A stretch of DNA of 13,443 nucleotides from an uncultured bacterium (lineage in GTDB: Bacteria > Actinomycetota > Coriobacteriia > Coriobacteriales > Coriobacteriaceae), in assembly GCA_905215445.1 (NCBI GenBank), contig CAJMPZ010000058.1:1-13443 (forward strand). Direction: 5' to 3'. A program made the position numbers and the translations under genes. The notes below the pieces were generated by a model. It ran no database searches, was not told the origin of the DNA, and saw nothing but the letters and a program-made list of their open reading frames with translations. Shown piece after piece: positions 7,021 to 13,394 of the stretch (position 1 is the stretch's first letter; the number at the start of each line of letters is the position of its first letter).

Positions 7021-8538
7021 ATGGCGCTCTATCTGGGTATTGATATTGGGACAAGCGCCTCTAAAGGCGTTTTAATCGATGATCGATGCAACATCGTTTG
7101 CCAAGCCTCTTGTGGACATGAGACGGACAACCCGTGTGATGGATGGTACCAGCATGATGCTGAGGCAGTTTGGTGGGGCGATTTTTGCCGCTTGTCGCGC
7201 GAGCTGGTGATGCGATCGGGGGTTAACGCGGTGCAGATCGGATGCGTGGGCCTTTCCGCATTGGGTTGCGACTGTGTGCCGGTCGATACCGAGTGCAACG
7301 CGCTGGCGCCCGCGATTTTGTATGGAGTCGATGCACGTTCGAAGCCGCAGATTGACGAGCTCCTTTCCGAATATGGGTCAGGTCGCGCACGCGAACTTTT
7401 CGGGCACGATCCCTGCTCATCAGATATTGCTCCTAAGATCTTATGGTTTAAGGAGAATATGCCCGAGGTGCACGAACGTGCCGCGAAGTTCCTGACGGCA
7501 TCATCGTTTCTATGCGCAAAGTTGACGGGGCGTTTTACGGTGGACCGTTACTTGGCGGAGGATTTTCTTCCCCTATACGACCGCTACACTTGGAGGGTTG
7601 ATGCTCGGGAATGTGCTCGTTTCTGCCGGCCTGACCAGATGGCGGAGGTAATGTCGGCTACCGATATTGCCGGGGTGATTACGCAGCGCGCGGCTGAGGC
7701 GACAGGGCTCGCGGCAGGGACACCTGTCTTAGTGGGAACGGGCGACTCTGGTGCCGAGGCCATTTCGACGGGTGTATTTCGTCCCGGCGATATGATGGTT
7801 CAGTTGGGGAGCACGGCGTATTTCATCTACCTAGCTGATCATATGGTCGATGATGCCCGCCTGTGGCCAGGGACGTTTATCATTCCCGGAACTTACGGGA
7901 TCTGCGCGGGGACCAATACGGCGGGTGCACTCACATCGTGGCTGCGCCAAGAACTGTATCGCGACGCCGTGGAGGCCGAGGGCCACGGTGGCCCCGATGC
8001 ATATTCGGTCATGGCGCATGATGCCGCCGATGTGGCGCTGGGTGCCGATGGGCTCCTGTGCCTGCCGTACTTTGCGGGGGAGCGTACTCCGCTCAACGAT
8101 CCCGAGGCACGTGGCGTCTTCTTTGGCCTGACCGGAAGGCATACGCGAGCCCATATGGTTCGCGCCGCCTTGGAAGGCGTCGCGTATACCGTTGCATCCC
8201 ATGTCGACATTATCGAGCGAGAGCATGGACTGCCAATTGGGCGCATTATGCTTGTCGGAGGTGGAACCAAGAATCCAGTTTGGATGCAGGCTATCGCCGA
8301 CGTATGCGGGCGCGAGGTCTCAGTTGCCAAGGTTACGGTGGGCGCATGCTTCGGTGATGCCATCATGGCAGCTCTCGCAGGTGGCGCCTATGCATCATGG
8401 GATGAACTCGCCCAAGTCCTTGGCGTTGCACAAACAATCGTGCCCGATATGGCTGCCCACGAGCTATATGCGTCGCGTCGTCATATCTTTGACGAATTGT
8501 ATGCACGCAACCGTGATCTCATGCACGAATTGGTGTAA
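7021..8538 (+). CDS. FGGY-family carbohydrate kinase (xylulokinase-like)
   Basis: A 505-residue full-length FGGY kinase. The N-terminal phosphate-1 motif DIGTSASKG is at 8-16. NPCDGWYQHDAEAVWW (37-52) matches the xylulokinase-type PGWxEQDP region. ILYGVDARS (99-107) is in the substrate region. GTGDSGAEAISTG contains the expected catalytic base Asp242. QLGSTAYF is phosphate-2. YFAGERTPLNDPEARGVFFGL (350-370) is the FGGY signature area, and LVGGGTKNPVWMQ (411-423) is the adenosine motif. It should phosphorylate a pentulose or related ketose or polyol with ATP; the exact sugar cannot be read from the sequence. ATG 7021 follows GAGGGGA (7004-7010) and is six bases after the BtpA stop. It is the last gene of the operon, followed by a clear terminator. 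Its presence beside two PfkB kinases means the cluster codes for three sugar kinases. Confidence 0.9.
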   Translation: MALYLGIDIGTSASKGVLIDDRCNIVCQASCGHETDNPCDGWYQHDAEAVWWGDFCRLSRELVMRSGVNAVQIGCVGLSALGCDCVPVDTECNALAPAILYGVDARSKPQIDELLSEYGSGRARELFGHDPCSSDIAPKILWFKENMPEVHERAAKFLTASSFLCAKLTGRFTVDRYLAEDFLPLYDRYTWRVDARECARFCRPDQMAEVMSATDIAGVITQRAAEATGLAAGTPVLVGTGDSGAEAISTGVFRPGDMMVQLGSTAYFIYLADHMVDDARLWPGTFIIPGTYGICAGTNTAGALTSWLRQELYRDAVEAEGHGGPDAYSVMAHDAADVALGADGLLCLPYFAGERTPLNDPEARGVFFGLTGRHTRAHMVRAALEGVAYTVASHVDIIEREHGLPIGRIMLVGGGTKNPVWMQAIADVCGREVSVAKVTVGACFGDAIMAALAGGAYASWDELAQVLGVAQTIVPDMAAHELYASRRHIFDELYARNRDLMHELV

Positions 8539-8558
8539 TGCTGCCGAATTGTACTGCC

Positions 8559-8606
8559 TGCCAATGGGGACTGCGTTGTGCGATTCGCATGTCCCTTGGC
8601 ATTTTT
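8559..8606 (+). terminator. Rho-independent terminator of the catabolic operon
   Basis: TGCCAA (8559-8564) pairs with TTGGCA (8596-8601). After a two-base bulge, GGGAC (8567-8571) pairs with GTCCC (8591-8595), and an inner TGCG/CGCA stem extends it. The T5 run at 8602-8606 follows on the + strand only. It starts 20 bases after the FGGY kinase stop and ends 11 bases before the convergent TatD gene's stop codon. Confidence 0.85.
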
Positions 8607-8617
8607 GCCCACAGGGG

Positions 8618-9400
8618 TTAGCGAAGGTCAAAAACAGAGTGCGCAGTTGCTAAAACTACCGACTCAATGCGCTTTGCGTCACAGTTTTTGAGTGAGGCAA
8701 TGTGCATCGAGGTCCTTGCGAGCGATCTGATGAGCGATTGCACACTTGTTTCTGTGTTTGGCTCGGCCGGCGCATCGGTCTCGAGCAGTAGACGGTCGAG
8801 TGGAATCTGTCGGGCATATTCGCGACCACGCTTGGTGGCGAGCATACGCTCGTTCACGGAAAAATAGCAGCCTGCGTTTCGCGCGCGGACGAGTTCGTCC
8901 GAAGTGCCGCTAAACCAGTGGAAGATGATAACGGGGGAGTCGGAGTTTGGGATGAGTAGTCCATGCGATTCGAGGACGTTCAGTACGGTTCCCGCCGAAC
9001 GAACGGCGTGAATTGATATCACGCGCCCGGTAAGAGGATGCTGCACGAGCGCATCGCAGAGCCGGTCAAATGCCTGTATTTGTAGCGGCTCACTTCCAGC
9101 AAAGCGTGCGGAAAAGTCGAGTCCGACCTCGCCGATAAATCGCTCTTGCGCAGCGACTTCGCATAGTAGATTGATTTCAGCGATTCCGCATCGCTCGTCG
9201 GCAAGCCACCAGGGATGGAGACCGATTCCAACAAAGATGTTTGAACGGCTGCAGGCGCGCTTGCTGGCGCTTGCGAAGTCGCGCGGATCGACGCCGCAGT
9301 CAAAGAGGCCCAGGCCCAGTGCCGTCGCCTCATCGGCAACGGCGTCCGGGTGAACCATTAGATCAAGATGGCAATGCGCATCAAATAATTGCGGTGTCAT
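8618..9400 (-). CDS. TatD-family metal-dependent hydrolase
   Basis: A 260-residue TIM-barrel protein of the TatD family with every expected metal ligand: HCHLD (His9, His11), GEVGLDF (Glu91), SIHAVR (His131), FHWFSG (His161) and LLLETDAP (Asp209). TatD proteins are Mg-dependent 3'-5' exonucleases or deoxyribonucleases in the cytoplasm, linked to DNA repair; some members may have other substrates such as D-amino-acid tRNA adducts. The length is normal for the family. The start is the ATG complementary to 9398-9400. The ribosome site is weak (only a GAG about ten bases upstream), but the start lies 14 bases after the tcdA stop, so re-initiation or coupling is likely. It runs towards the catabolic operon, and the two stops are 79 bases apart. 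Confidence 0.88.
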   Translation of the reverse strand: MTPQLFDAHCHLDLMVHPDAVADEATALGLGLFDCGVDPRDFASASKRACSRSNIFVGIGLHPWWLADERCGIAEINLLCEVAAQERFIGEVGLDFSARFAGSEPLQIQAFDRLCDALVQHPLTGRVISIHAVRSAGTVLNVLESHGLLIPNSDSPVIIFHWFSGTSDELVRARNAGCYFSVNERMLATKRGREYARQIPLDRLLLETDAPAEPNTETSVQSLIRSLARTSMHIASLKNCDAKRIESVVLATAHSVFDLR

Positions 9401-9414
9401 CGCGGCGCGTCTCG

Positions 9415-10209
9415 TTAATTTAGGCGCTGGCCATCGGAGCGTACGCGTTCGGTGCCGCGCCCGCTGATCTGGCGGATAACCTCGCCGGCAATCATCTGAC
9501 CCATGATGGGCGGCATAAAACTGGCAGTTCCCAGCTCGGTGCGCTCGTGGATGTTGGAAGGGTCGCGGGGCTGTGTCTTAACCGATTCCTCGCAGCTAAA
9601 CAGTACATGTAGGCTCTTGATTCCGCGCTTCTTACATTCTTTGCGCATAATGCGGCTCATGGGGTCACGTACCGTATCGAAGATGTCGGCAAAGCGTAGG
9701 CACTCGGGATGGAGCTTGTTGGCCCCGCCCATGGAGCTAACCAAACGGATGTCGTGGTCCTGAGCATATTTGGCAATAGTGAGCTTGGCCGAGATGGTGT
9801 CGATGGCGTCGACGACGTAGTCGAGCTTGCCGTCCGTCTGCTCCAAAACGCTCGCGAAGAACTCGTCGATGTTGTCGCTCAGCAGGTATTCGGTGCGCTT
9901 GATAACGGTGGCGGTGGGATTGATGTCGTGGATCATGGCTTCCATAACATCGACCTTGCGCTTGCCGATGGTGCTGTGAAAGGCGATAGCCTGGCGATTG
10001 ATATTGCTGGGCGCGACGATGTCCTTGTCCAGAATGACGAAATGACCAATGCCGCCGCGGGCGAGTGCCTCGCAGCAGTTGGAGCCCACGCCTCCGCAGC
10101 CGAGCACCAACACCGTAGCATCGGCGAGCTTATCGAGTGCCTCGCGGCCCATGATGATCTCGAGCTTGGTGTCGCGTGTCTCGACGAGAGCGGCAGCGGT
10201 TTCGGTCAT
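9415..10209 (-). CDS. tcdA: tRNA threonylcarbamoyladenosine dehydratase (ThiF/E1-like)
   Basis: A 264-residue E1-like ATPase matching TcdA (CsdL/YgdL). The nucleotide-binding GCGGVGS is at 37-43, followed by EALARGGIG, an acidic ILDKD strand and the SNINRQ motif (69-73) with the ATP-contacting Arg. DAIDTISAK at 134-142, LVSSMGGANKLHP, and the C-terminal FMPPIMGQMIAGEVIRQI helix also fit. TcdA uses ATP to cyclise t6A37 of ANN-decoding tRNAs to ct6A. A GGAGG sits at 10216-10220 on the complementary strand. It touches the first ATG (10213-10215) with no spacing but is six bases from the second ATG (10207-10209), so I place the start there. It is the first gene of a two-gene unit with the TatD-family gene. 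A TATAAT box lies upstream at 10254-10259. Confidence 0.9.
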   Translation of the reverse strand: MTETAAALVETRDTKLEIIMGREALDKLADATVLVLGCGGVGSNCCEALARGGIGHFVILDKDIVAPSNINRQAIAFHSTIGKRKVDVMEAMIHDINPTATVIKRTEYLLSDNIDEFFASVLEQTDGKLDYVVDAIDTISAKLTIAKYAQDHDIRLVSSMGGANKLHPECLRFADIFDTVRDPMSRIMRKECKKRGIKSLHVLFSCEESVKTQPRDPSNIHERTELGTASFMPPIMGQMIAGEVIRQISGRGTERVRSDGQRLN

Positions 10210-10253
10210 AGACATCCTCCGATGGGGAAGCGAATCGTGTTTTAGCTATCGCC

Positions 10254-10259
10254 ATTATA
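10254..10259 (-). promoter_or_regulatory. Probable -10 box of tcdA-tatD promoter
   Basis: The minus strand reads TATAAT here, a perfect -10 consensus. It would start transcription about 30-40 bases before the tcdA ATG. No good -35 box is found at 16-18 bases upstream (the 17-base position reads TCAAAT), so the promoter is either weak or helped by a factor. The start would lie next to the structured + strand region at 10270-10426. Confidence 0.5.
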
Positions 10260-10269
10260 GGTGTTATCG

Positions 10270-10426
10270 CGATTCCATTTGAGCCCTTGGGCTTGTTGAA
10301 ATGGGATCGGGGTTCGCATAAGATTGAAGCAGATGGCACCCGTTGCAGCGGGTTGGCCAACTCTAAAACACGTTTGTAGCGTGAGAAGTGGCCGTCTTCG
10401 CATTACGCGGAGGTGGCTATTTTTTT
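10270..10426 (+). ncRNA. Candidate structured small RNA ending in an orphan terminator
   Basis: No coding frame with a ribosome site is seen here, but hairpins follow one another. An 11-bp stem (10270-10280 with 10299-10309) is capped by an inner AGCC/GGCT stem with a CTTG loop. A second stem is at 10334-10359 (TGGC plus ACCCG pairing with CGGGT plus GCCA). A weak CACG/CGTG hairpin is at 10369-10383. The terminator is at 10389-10426. No + strand gene lies between 8606 and this terminator, so a transcript must begin in or near this intergenic stretch. I do not recognise 6S, SRP, T-box or another known family. No convincing + strand promoter was found, which limits confidence. It could instead be the remains of a lost gene's 3' end. 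Confidence 0.35.
10389..10426 (+). terminator. Rho-independent terminator in divergent intergenic region
   Basis: The stem CTTCGC (10396-10401) with GCGGAG (10407-10412) has an ATTAC loop and extends outward through GGCC/GGCT-type pairs with wobbles to 10389/10419. A T7 run at 10420-10426 follows directly. The orientation is + strand. It lies about 20 bases before the sdpR promoter, so it would also insulate sdpRI from upstream transcription. Confidence 0.75.
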
Positions 10427-10436
10427 GAGTACAAGA

Positions 10437-10474
10437 TTAGATAGTTAGACAAACATCTAAATATCGAGTATAGT
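10437..10474 (+). promoter_or_regulatory. sdpR promoter with overlapping TTAGA-type operator
   Basis: The -35 box TAGACA (10446-10451), a 17-base spacer and the -10 box TATAGT (10469-10474) form a strong housekeeping-type promoter 35 bases before the sdpR ATG. TTAGAC (10445-10450) and ATCTAA (10455-10460) form an imperfect 16-base inverted repeat over the -35 box and spacer. A further TTAGAT direct copy is at 10437-10442. This placement fits a repressor site. SdpR is known to repress its own operon, so autoregulation is the likely reading. The operator assignment is inferred. Confidence 0.7.
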
Positions 10475-10508
10475 GTGCGCGTCATGAGAGATGATGAGAG
10501 GAGGTCTT

Positions 10509-10787
10509 ATGCCGGGAGAGGGTTTTAAGGCGCTTGCCGATCCAACGCGACGGCGCATTTTGGAGTTGCTGCGCGAGGGCAATTGCACGGCGGGGGAGCT
10601 TGCCGAGCATTTCGATATCAGTAAGCCGTCGCTGAGCCATCACTTGGCGACGCTCAAAAACGCCGGGTTGGTGACCGACGAGCGCCATGGCCAAAACATC
10701 GTATACAGCTTAAACACCACCGTCATGCAGGATTTGATTGGCTGGTTTATGGGCTTTACAAACACGGAAGGTGATAAGGATGAATAA
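10509..10787 (+). CDS. sdpR: ArsR-family transcriptional repressor, SdpR-like
   Basis: A 92-residue winged-helix protein, close in length and sequence to Bacillus subtilis SdpR: FKALADPTRRRILELL at the N-terminus, TAGELAEHFDISKPSLSHHL as the helix-turn-helix (about 27-46), and the wing and dimer end NIVYSLNTTVMQDLI. No ArsR metal-box cysteines are seen; the single Cys is at the start of the HTH region. In Bacillus, SdpR represses sdpRI and is held at the membrane by SdpI when SDP toxin is present. The ATG at 10509 follows GAGGAGG (10498-10504) with short four-base spacing. The ATG at 10491 would give a leader of only about ten bases and lacks a site. The gene overlaps sdpI by eight bases. Confidence 0.9.
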   Translation: MPGEGFKALADPTRRRILELLREGNCTAGELAEHFDISKPSLSHHLATLKNAGLVTDERHGQNIVYSLNTTVMQDLIGWFMGFTNTEGDKDE

Positions 10788-11484
10788 CGAAAACAAGGGC
10801 ATTCACCCCACGGGGGTATCGTCGCGCGTGTGGATTGCGCTGGTCGCTCTGTGCGTCGCCAATGTCGTAGCGCACCTCATGGTGATGCCGAGCTTGCCTG
10901 CGCAGATTCCCACGCACTGGGGCGCGAACGGCGCCGTCGACGGTTGGGGTCCTAGCTGGATGGCCTCCGCGCTCGGCGTGCTGCCTCTGGCGCTTCTCGC
11001 AATGTTCTGCGTGGTGCCGCGCATCGACCCCAAAGGTGAGGCATATCGAACCTCGGGCAAGTTCTACCAGGGCTTCGTAATCGCCTTCACCTTGTTCATG
11101 TGCGCCATAAGCTGGCTGGGAGAGCTTACGGTCTGGGGCGTGGTGCCGGCGGTCGGTTCGGTTAACGTGCTGATTTCCGGTGTTGTCGGTTTGCTGTTCA
11201 TCGGCGTAGGCAACTACTTGCCGCGTGTGAAGCAGAACTATACGCTCGGTATCAAGACACCCTGGGCGCTTGCCGATCCCGAGAACTGGCGCCGTACGCA
11301 GCGTTTTGGCGGCGCCTGCTTTATGGTGCTAGGTATTGGCCTGATTGTGATGGGCGTGGCAGGCAGCGTGCTTTCGAGTGAAGTCGTCGCCGCGGTGATT
11401 GCGGTTCTGGCGTTTGGTTCGGTTGGAGCCGTCTACGTCTACTCGTATCTGTTGTGGCGCAAATCGCAGCGAGCCGCTCGTTAA
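10780..11484 (+). CDS. sdpI: SdpI-like integral membrane immunity/signalling protein
   Basis: A 234-residue hydrophobic protein with the SdpI domains. An N-terminal DUF1648-type segment has LPAQIPTHWGANGAVDGWGP (about 39-58), the conserved HWG between membrane segments one and two. The SdpI/YhfL region has FIGVGNYLPRVKQNYTLGIKTPWAL followed by NWRRTQRFGG. About six membrane spans are seen, near 16-36, 61-80, 95-113, 119-145, 178-198 and 203-225. B. subtilis SdpI (about 207 residues) gives immunity to the SDP peptide toxin and captures SdpR. ATG 10780 lies inside the end of sdpR with a GAAGG site eight bases upstream, so translation is coupled. No sdpC-like toxin gene is in the window. The protein may protect against foreign toxins or sense envelope stress (inference). 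Confidence 0.88.
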   Translation: MNNENKGIHPTGVSSRVWIALVALCVANVVAHLMVMPSLPAQIPTHWGANGAVDGWGPSWMASALGVLPLALLAMFCVVPRIDPKGEAYRTSGKFYQGFVIAFTLFMCAISWLGELTVWGVVPAVGSVNVLISGVVGLLFIGVGNYLPRVKQNYTLGIKTPWALADPENWRRTQRFGGACFMVLGIGLIVMGVAGSVLSSEVVAAVIAVLAFGSVGAVYVYSYLLWRKSQRAAR

Positions 11485-11550
11485 GGTTGCGGAAAACTAG
11501 CGTACGCAGTTCATAGTATGTTCCGGGGGACTTTTCCCAGGTAGTATTAG

Positions 11551-11577
11551 GGGGTGTGGGCAACCATGCCCCTTTTT
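11551..11577 (+). terminator. Terminator between sdpI and ettA (possible ettA leader attenuator)
   Basis: GGGGTGTGG (11551-11559) pairs with CCATGCCCC (11564-11572), including two wobbles, around a GCAA (GNRA) tetraloop. A T5 run at 11573-11577 follows. It is 66 bases after the sdpI stop and 85 bases before the ettA start. I find no clear promoter between it and ettA, so it may terminate sdpRI or attenuate ettA transcription. Confidence 0.8.
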
Positions 11578-11595
11578 ATTAGAACGCGCGAATTG

Positions 11596-11623
11596 CCTCT
11601 CCGCTTTTTCCAAAACGGAGAGG
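11596..11623 (+). promoter_or_regulatory. Leader hairpin upstream of ettA ribosome site
   Basis: CCTCTCCG (11596-11603) pairs perfectly with CGGAGAGG (11616-11623) around a 12-base pyrimidine/A loop. It ends 24 bases before the AAGGAG of ettA. The left arm CCTCTCC is itself complementary to Shine-Dalgarno-like sequence, so an alternative pairing with the real site is conceivable. Structure seen; regulatory role unproven. Confidence 0.45.
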
Positions 11624-11661
11624 GGGAGAAGATTTCCGCAGCTAGATAAGGAGAAATGACT

Positions 11662-13341
11662 GTGGCGGAGTTCATTTATCAGATGTATCAGGCTCGCAAG
11701 GCCCATGGCGACAAGGTGATCCTTGACGACGTGACCCTGAGCTTCTACCCCGGTGCCAAGATCGGCGTCGTGGGCCCCAACGGTATGGGCAAGTCGACCC
11801 TGCTCAAGATCATGGCCGGCATCGAGGAGGTCTCCAACGGCGATGCCAAGCTCACCCCCGGCTACACCGTGGGTATCCTGCAGCAGGAGCCGCCGCTCGA
11901 CGACGACAAGACCGTCATCGAGAACGTGCGCATGGCATTTGGCGACATGATCGCCAAGGTCGATCGCTTCAACAAGATCGGCGAGGAGATGTGCGACCCG
12001 GATTGCGACATGGACGCCCTCATGGCCGAGATGGGAAAGCTCCAGGACGAGATCGACGCCGCCGACGGCTGGGATATCGATTCCAAGCTCGGCCAGGCCA
12101 TGGACGCCCTGCAGCTGCCCGATTCCGACATGCCGGTCAACGTGCTCTCTGGCGGCGAGCGCCGTCGCGTGGCCCTGTGCAAGCTGCTGCTCGAAGCTCC
12201 CGACCTGCTGCTGCTCGACGAGCCCACGAACCACCTGGACGCCGAGTCGATCCTGTGGCTCGAGCACTTCCTGCACAACTACCAGGGCGCGGTGCTTGCC
12301 GTCACACACGATCGCTACTTCCTGGATAACGTTGCCGAGTGGATCTGCGAGGTCGACCGCGGTCACCTTTATCCCTACAAGGGCAACTACTCCACGTATC
12401 TGGAGACCAAGGCCGCCCGTATCGAGGCGCAGGGCAACCGCGACGCCAAGCTCGCCAAGCGCATGGAGGCCGAGCTCGAGTGGGTGCGCAGCTCGCCCAA
12501 GGCCCGTCAGGCCAAGAACAAGGCCCGTCTGGCTCGCTATGAGGAGATGGAGGCCGAGGCCCGCGCAAGCCAGAAGCTCGACTGGACCGACATCCGCATT
12601 CCCGTTGGACCGCGTCTGGGCAACAAGGTTCTCGAGGCCCATCACCTGCACAAGGAATTCGACGGTCGCGTGCTCATCGACGACCTTTCGTTCACCCTGC
12701 CGCGTAACGGCATCGTGGGCGTCATCGGCCCCAACGGTGTGGGCAAGACTACGCTCTTCAAGACCATCGTGGGCCTGGAGCCGCTGACTTCGGGCGAGCT
12801 CGAGGTGGGCGAGACCGTCAAGATCTCCTATGTCGACCAGAACCGTTCTGGCATCGATCCCGATAAGAACCTGTGGGAGGTCGTCTCGGATGGCCTGGAC
12901 CACATGATGGTCGGCGAGACCGAGGTCCCCAGCCGCGCGTACGTGGCGAGCTTTGGCTTTAAGGGCCAGGACCAGCAGAAGCGCGCTGGCGTACTCTCTG
13001 GTGGTGAGCGCAATCGTCTGAACTTGGCACTCACGCTCAAGCAGGGTGGCAACCTGCTGCTCCTCGACGAGCCCACGAACGACCTCGACGTCGAGACGCT
13101 GTCCTCGCTCGAAGCGGCGCTGCTCGAGTTCCCGGGCTGCTCGGTGGTCATTAGCCACGACCGTATGTTCCTGGACCGCGTCGCCACGCACATTCTGGCG
13201 TGGGAGGGCACCGACGAGAATCCGGGCAACTGGTATTGGTTCGAGGGCAACTTTGAGGCCTATCAAGCCAACCGTATCGAGCGCCTGGGCGAGGACGCAG
13301 CCCAGCCGCATCGTATTCACCGTAAGCTGACGCGCGACTAG
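11662..13341 (+). CDS. ettA: Energy-dependent translational throttle protein EttA (ABC-F ATPase)
   Basis: A 559-residue twin-ABC protein colinear with E. coli EttA. It has Walker A GPNGMGKST (38-46), signature LSGGE (162-166), Walker B LLLLDEPTNHLD with catalytic Glu187, the linker ELEWVRSSPKARQAKNKARLARYEEM that contacts P-site tRNA, a second Walker A GPNGVGKTT (356-364), and a second Walker B with Glu470. EttA binds the ribosomal E site and gates entry into elongation according to ADP/ATP ratio. I chose GTG 11662 rather than ATG 11656. The AAGGAG (11648-11653) is eight bases from GTG but only two from ATG, and MAEFIY then aligns with the E. coli N-terminus MAQFVY. Codons are strongly biased (almost only AAG, GAG, CTG), unlike the kinase cluster, suggesting high expression. 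Confidence 0.95.
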   Translation: MAEFIYQMYQARKAHGDKVILDDVTLSFYPGAKIGVVGPNGMGKSTLLKIMAGIEEVSNGDAKLTPGYTVGILQQEPPLDDDKTVIENVRMAFGDMIAKVDRFNKIGEEMCDPDCDMDALMAEMGKLQDEIDAADGWDIDSKLGQAMDALQLPDSDMPVNVLSGGERRRVALCKLLLEAPDLLLLDEPTNHLDAESILWLEHFLHNYQGAVLAVTHDRYFLDNVAEWICEVDRGHLYPYKGNYSTYLETKAARIEAQGNRDAKLAKRMEAELEWVRSSPKARQAKNKARLARYEEMEAEARASQKLDWTDIRIPVGPRLGNKVLEAHHLHKEFDGRVLIDDLSFTLPRNGIVGVIGPNGVGKTTLFKTIVGLEPLTSGELEVGETVKISYVDQNRSGIDPDKNLWEVVSDGLDHMMVGETEVPSRAYVASFGFKGQDQQKRAGVLSGGERNRLNLALTLKQGGNLLLLDEPTNDLDVETLSSLEAALLEFPGCSVVISHDRMFLDRVATHILAWEGTDENPGNWYWFEGNFEAYQANRIERLGEDAAQPHRIHRKLTRD

Positions 13342-13345
13342 GTTT

Positions 13346-13373
13346 GTTACGCGGTTTTACCAAACCGCGTAAC
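13346..13373. terminator. Perfect 12-bp hairpin downstream of ettA
   Basis: GTTACGCGGTTT (13346-13357) pairs without mismatch to AAACCGCGTAAC (13362-13373) around a TACC loop, starting five bases after the ettA stop. No T run follows on either strand, so it is not a classic intrinsic terminator. It may stop transcription in both directions together with other factors, or protect the ettA mRNA end. Confidence 0.5.
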
Positions 13374-13394
13374 GAGTTGACGCTGCAAACGCCC

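Noticed and set aside
9709..10245. 178-residue + strand frame opposite tcdA
   Set aside because: Runs of Val, Asp and Gly reflect the reverse complement of the tcdA Rossmann region; no independent signal.
10260..10426. 6S, SRP or T-box RNA in the divergent intergenic region
   Set aside because: The ends do not pair as in 6S RNA, the SRP GGAAG/AGCAGCC loop is absent, and no GGTGG-ACCGCG antiterminator is present. It is kept only as an unnamed candidate RNA.
11497..13320. 607-residue open frame on the minus strand opposite ettA
   Set aside because: It is a mirror of the strongly biased codons of ettA, which has clear ABC motifs throughout. The antisense product is a Leu/Val/His/Asp-rich low-information sequence with no family features.
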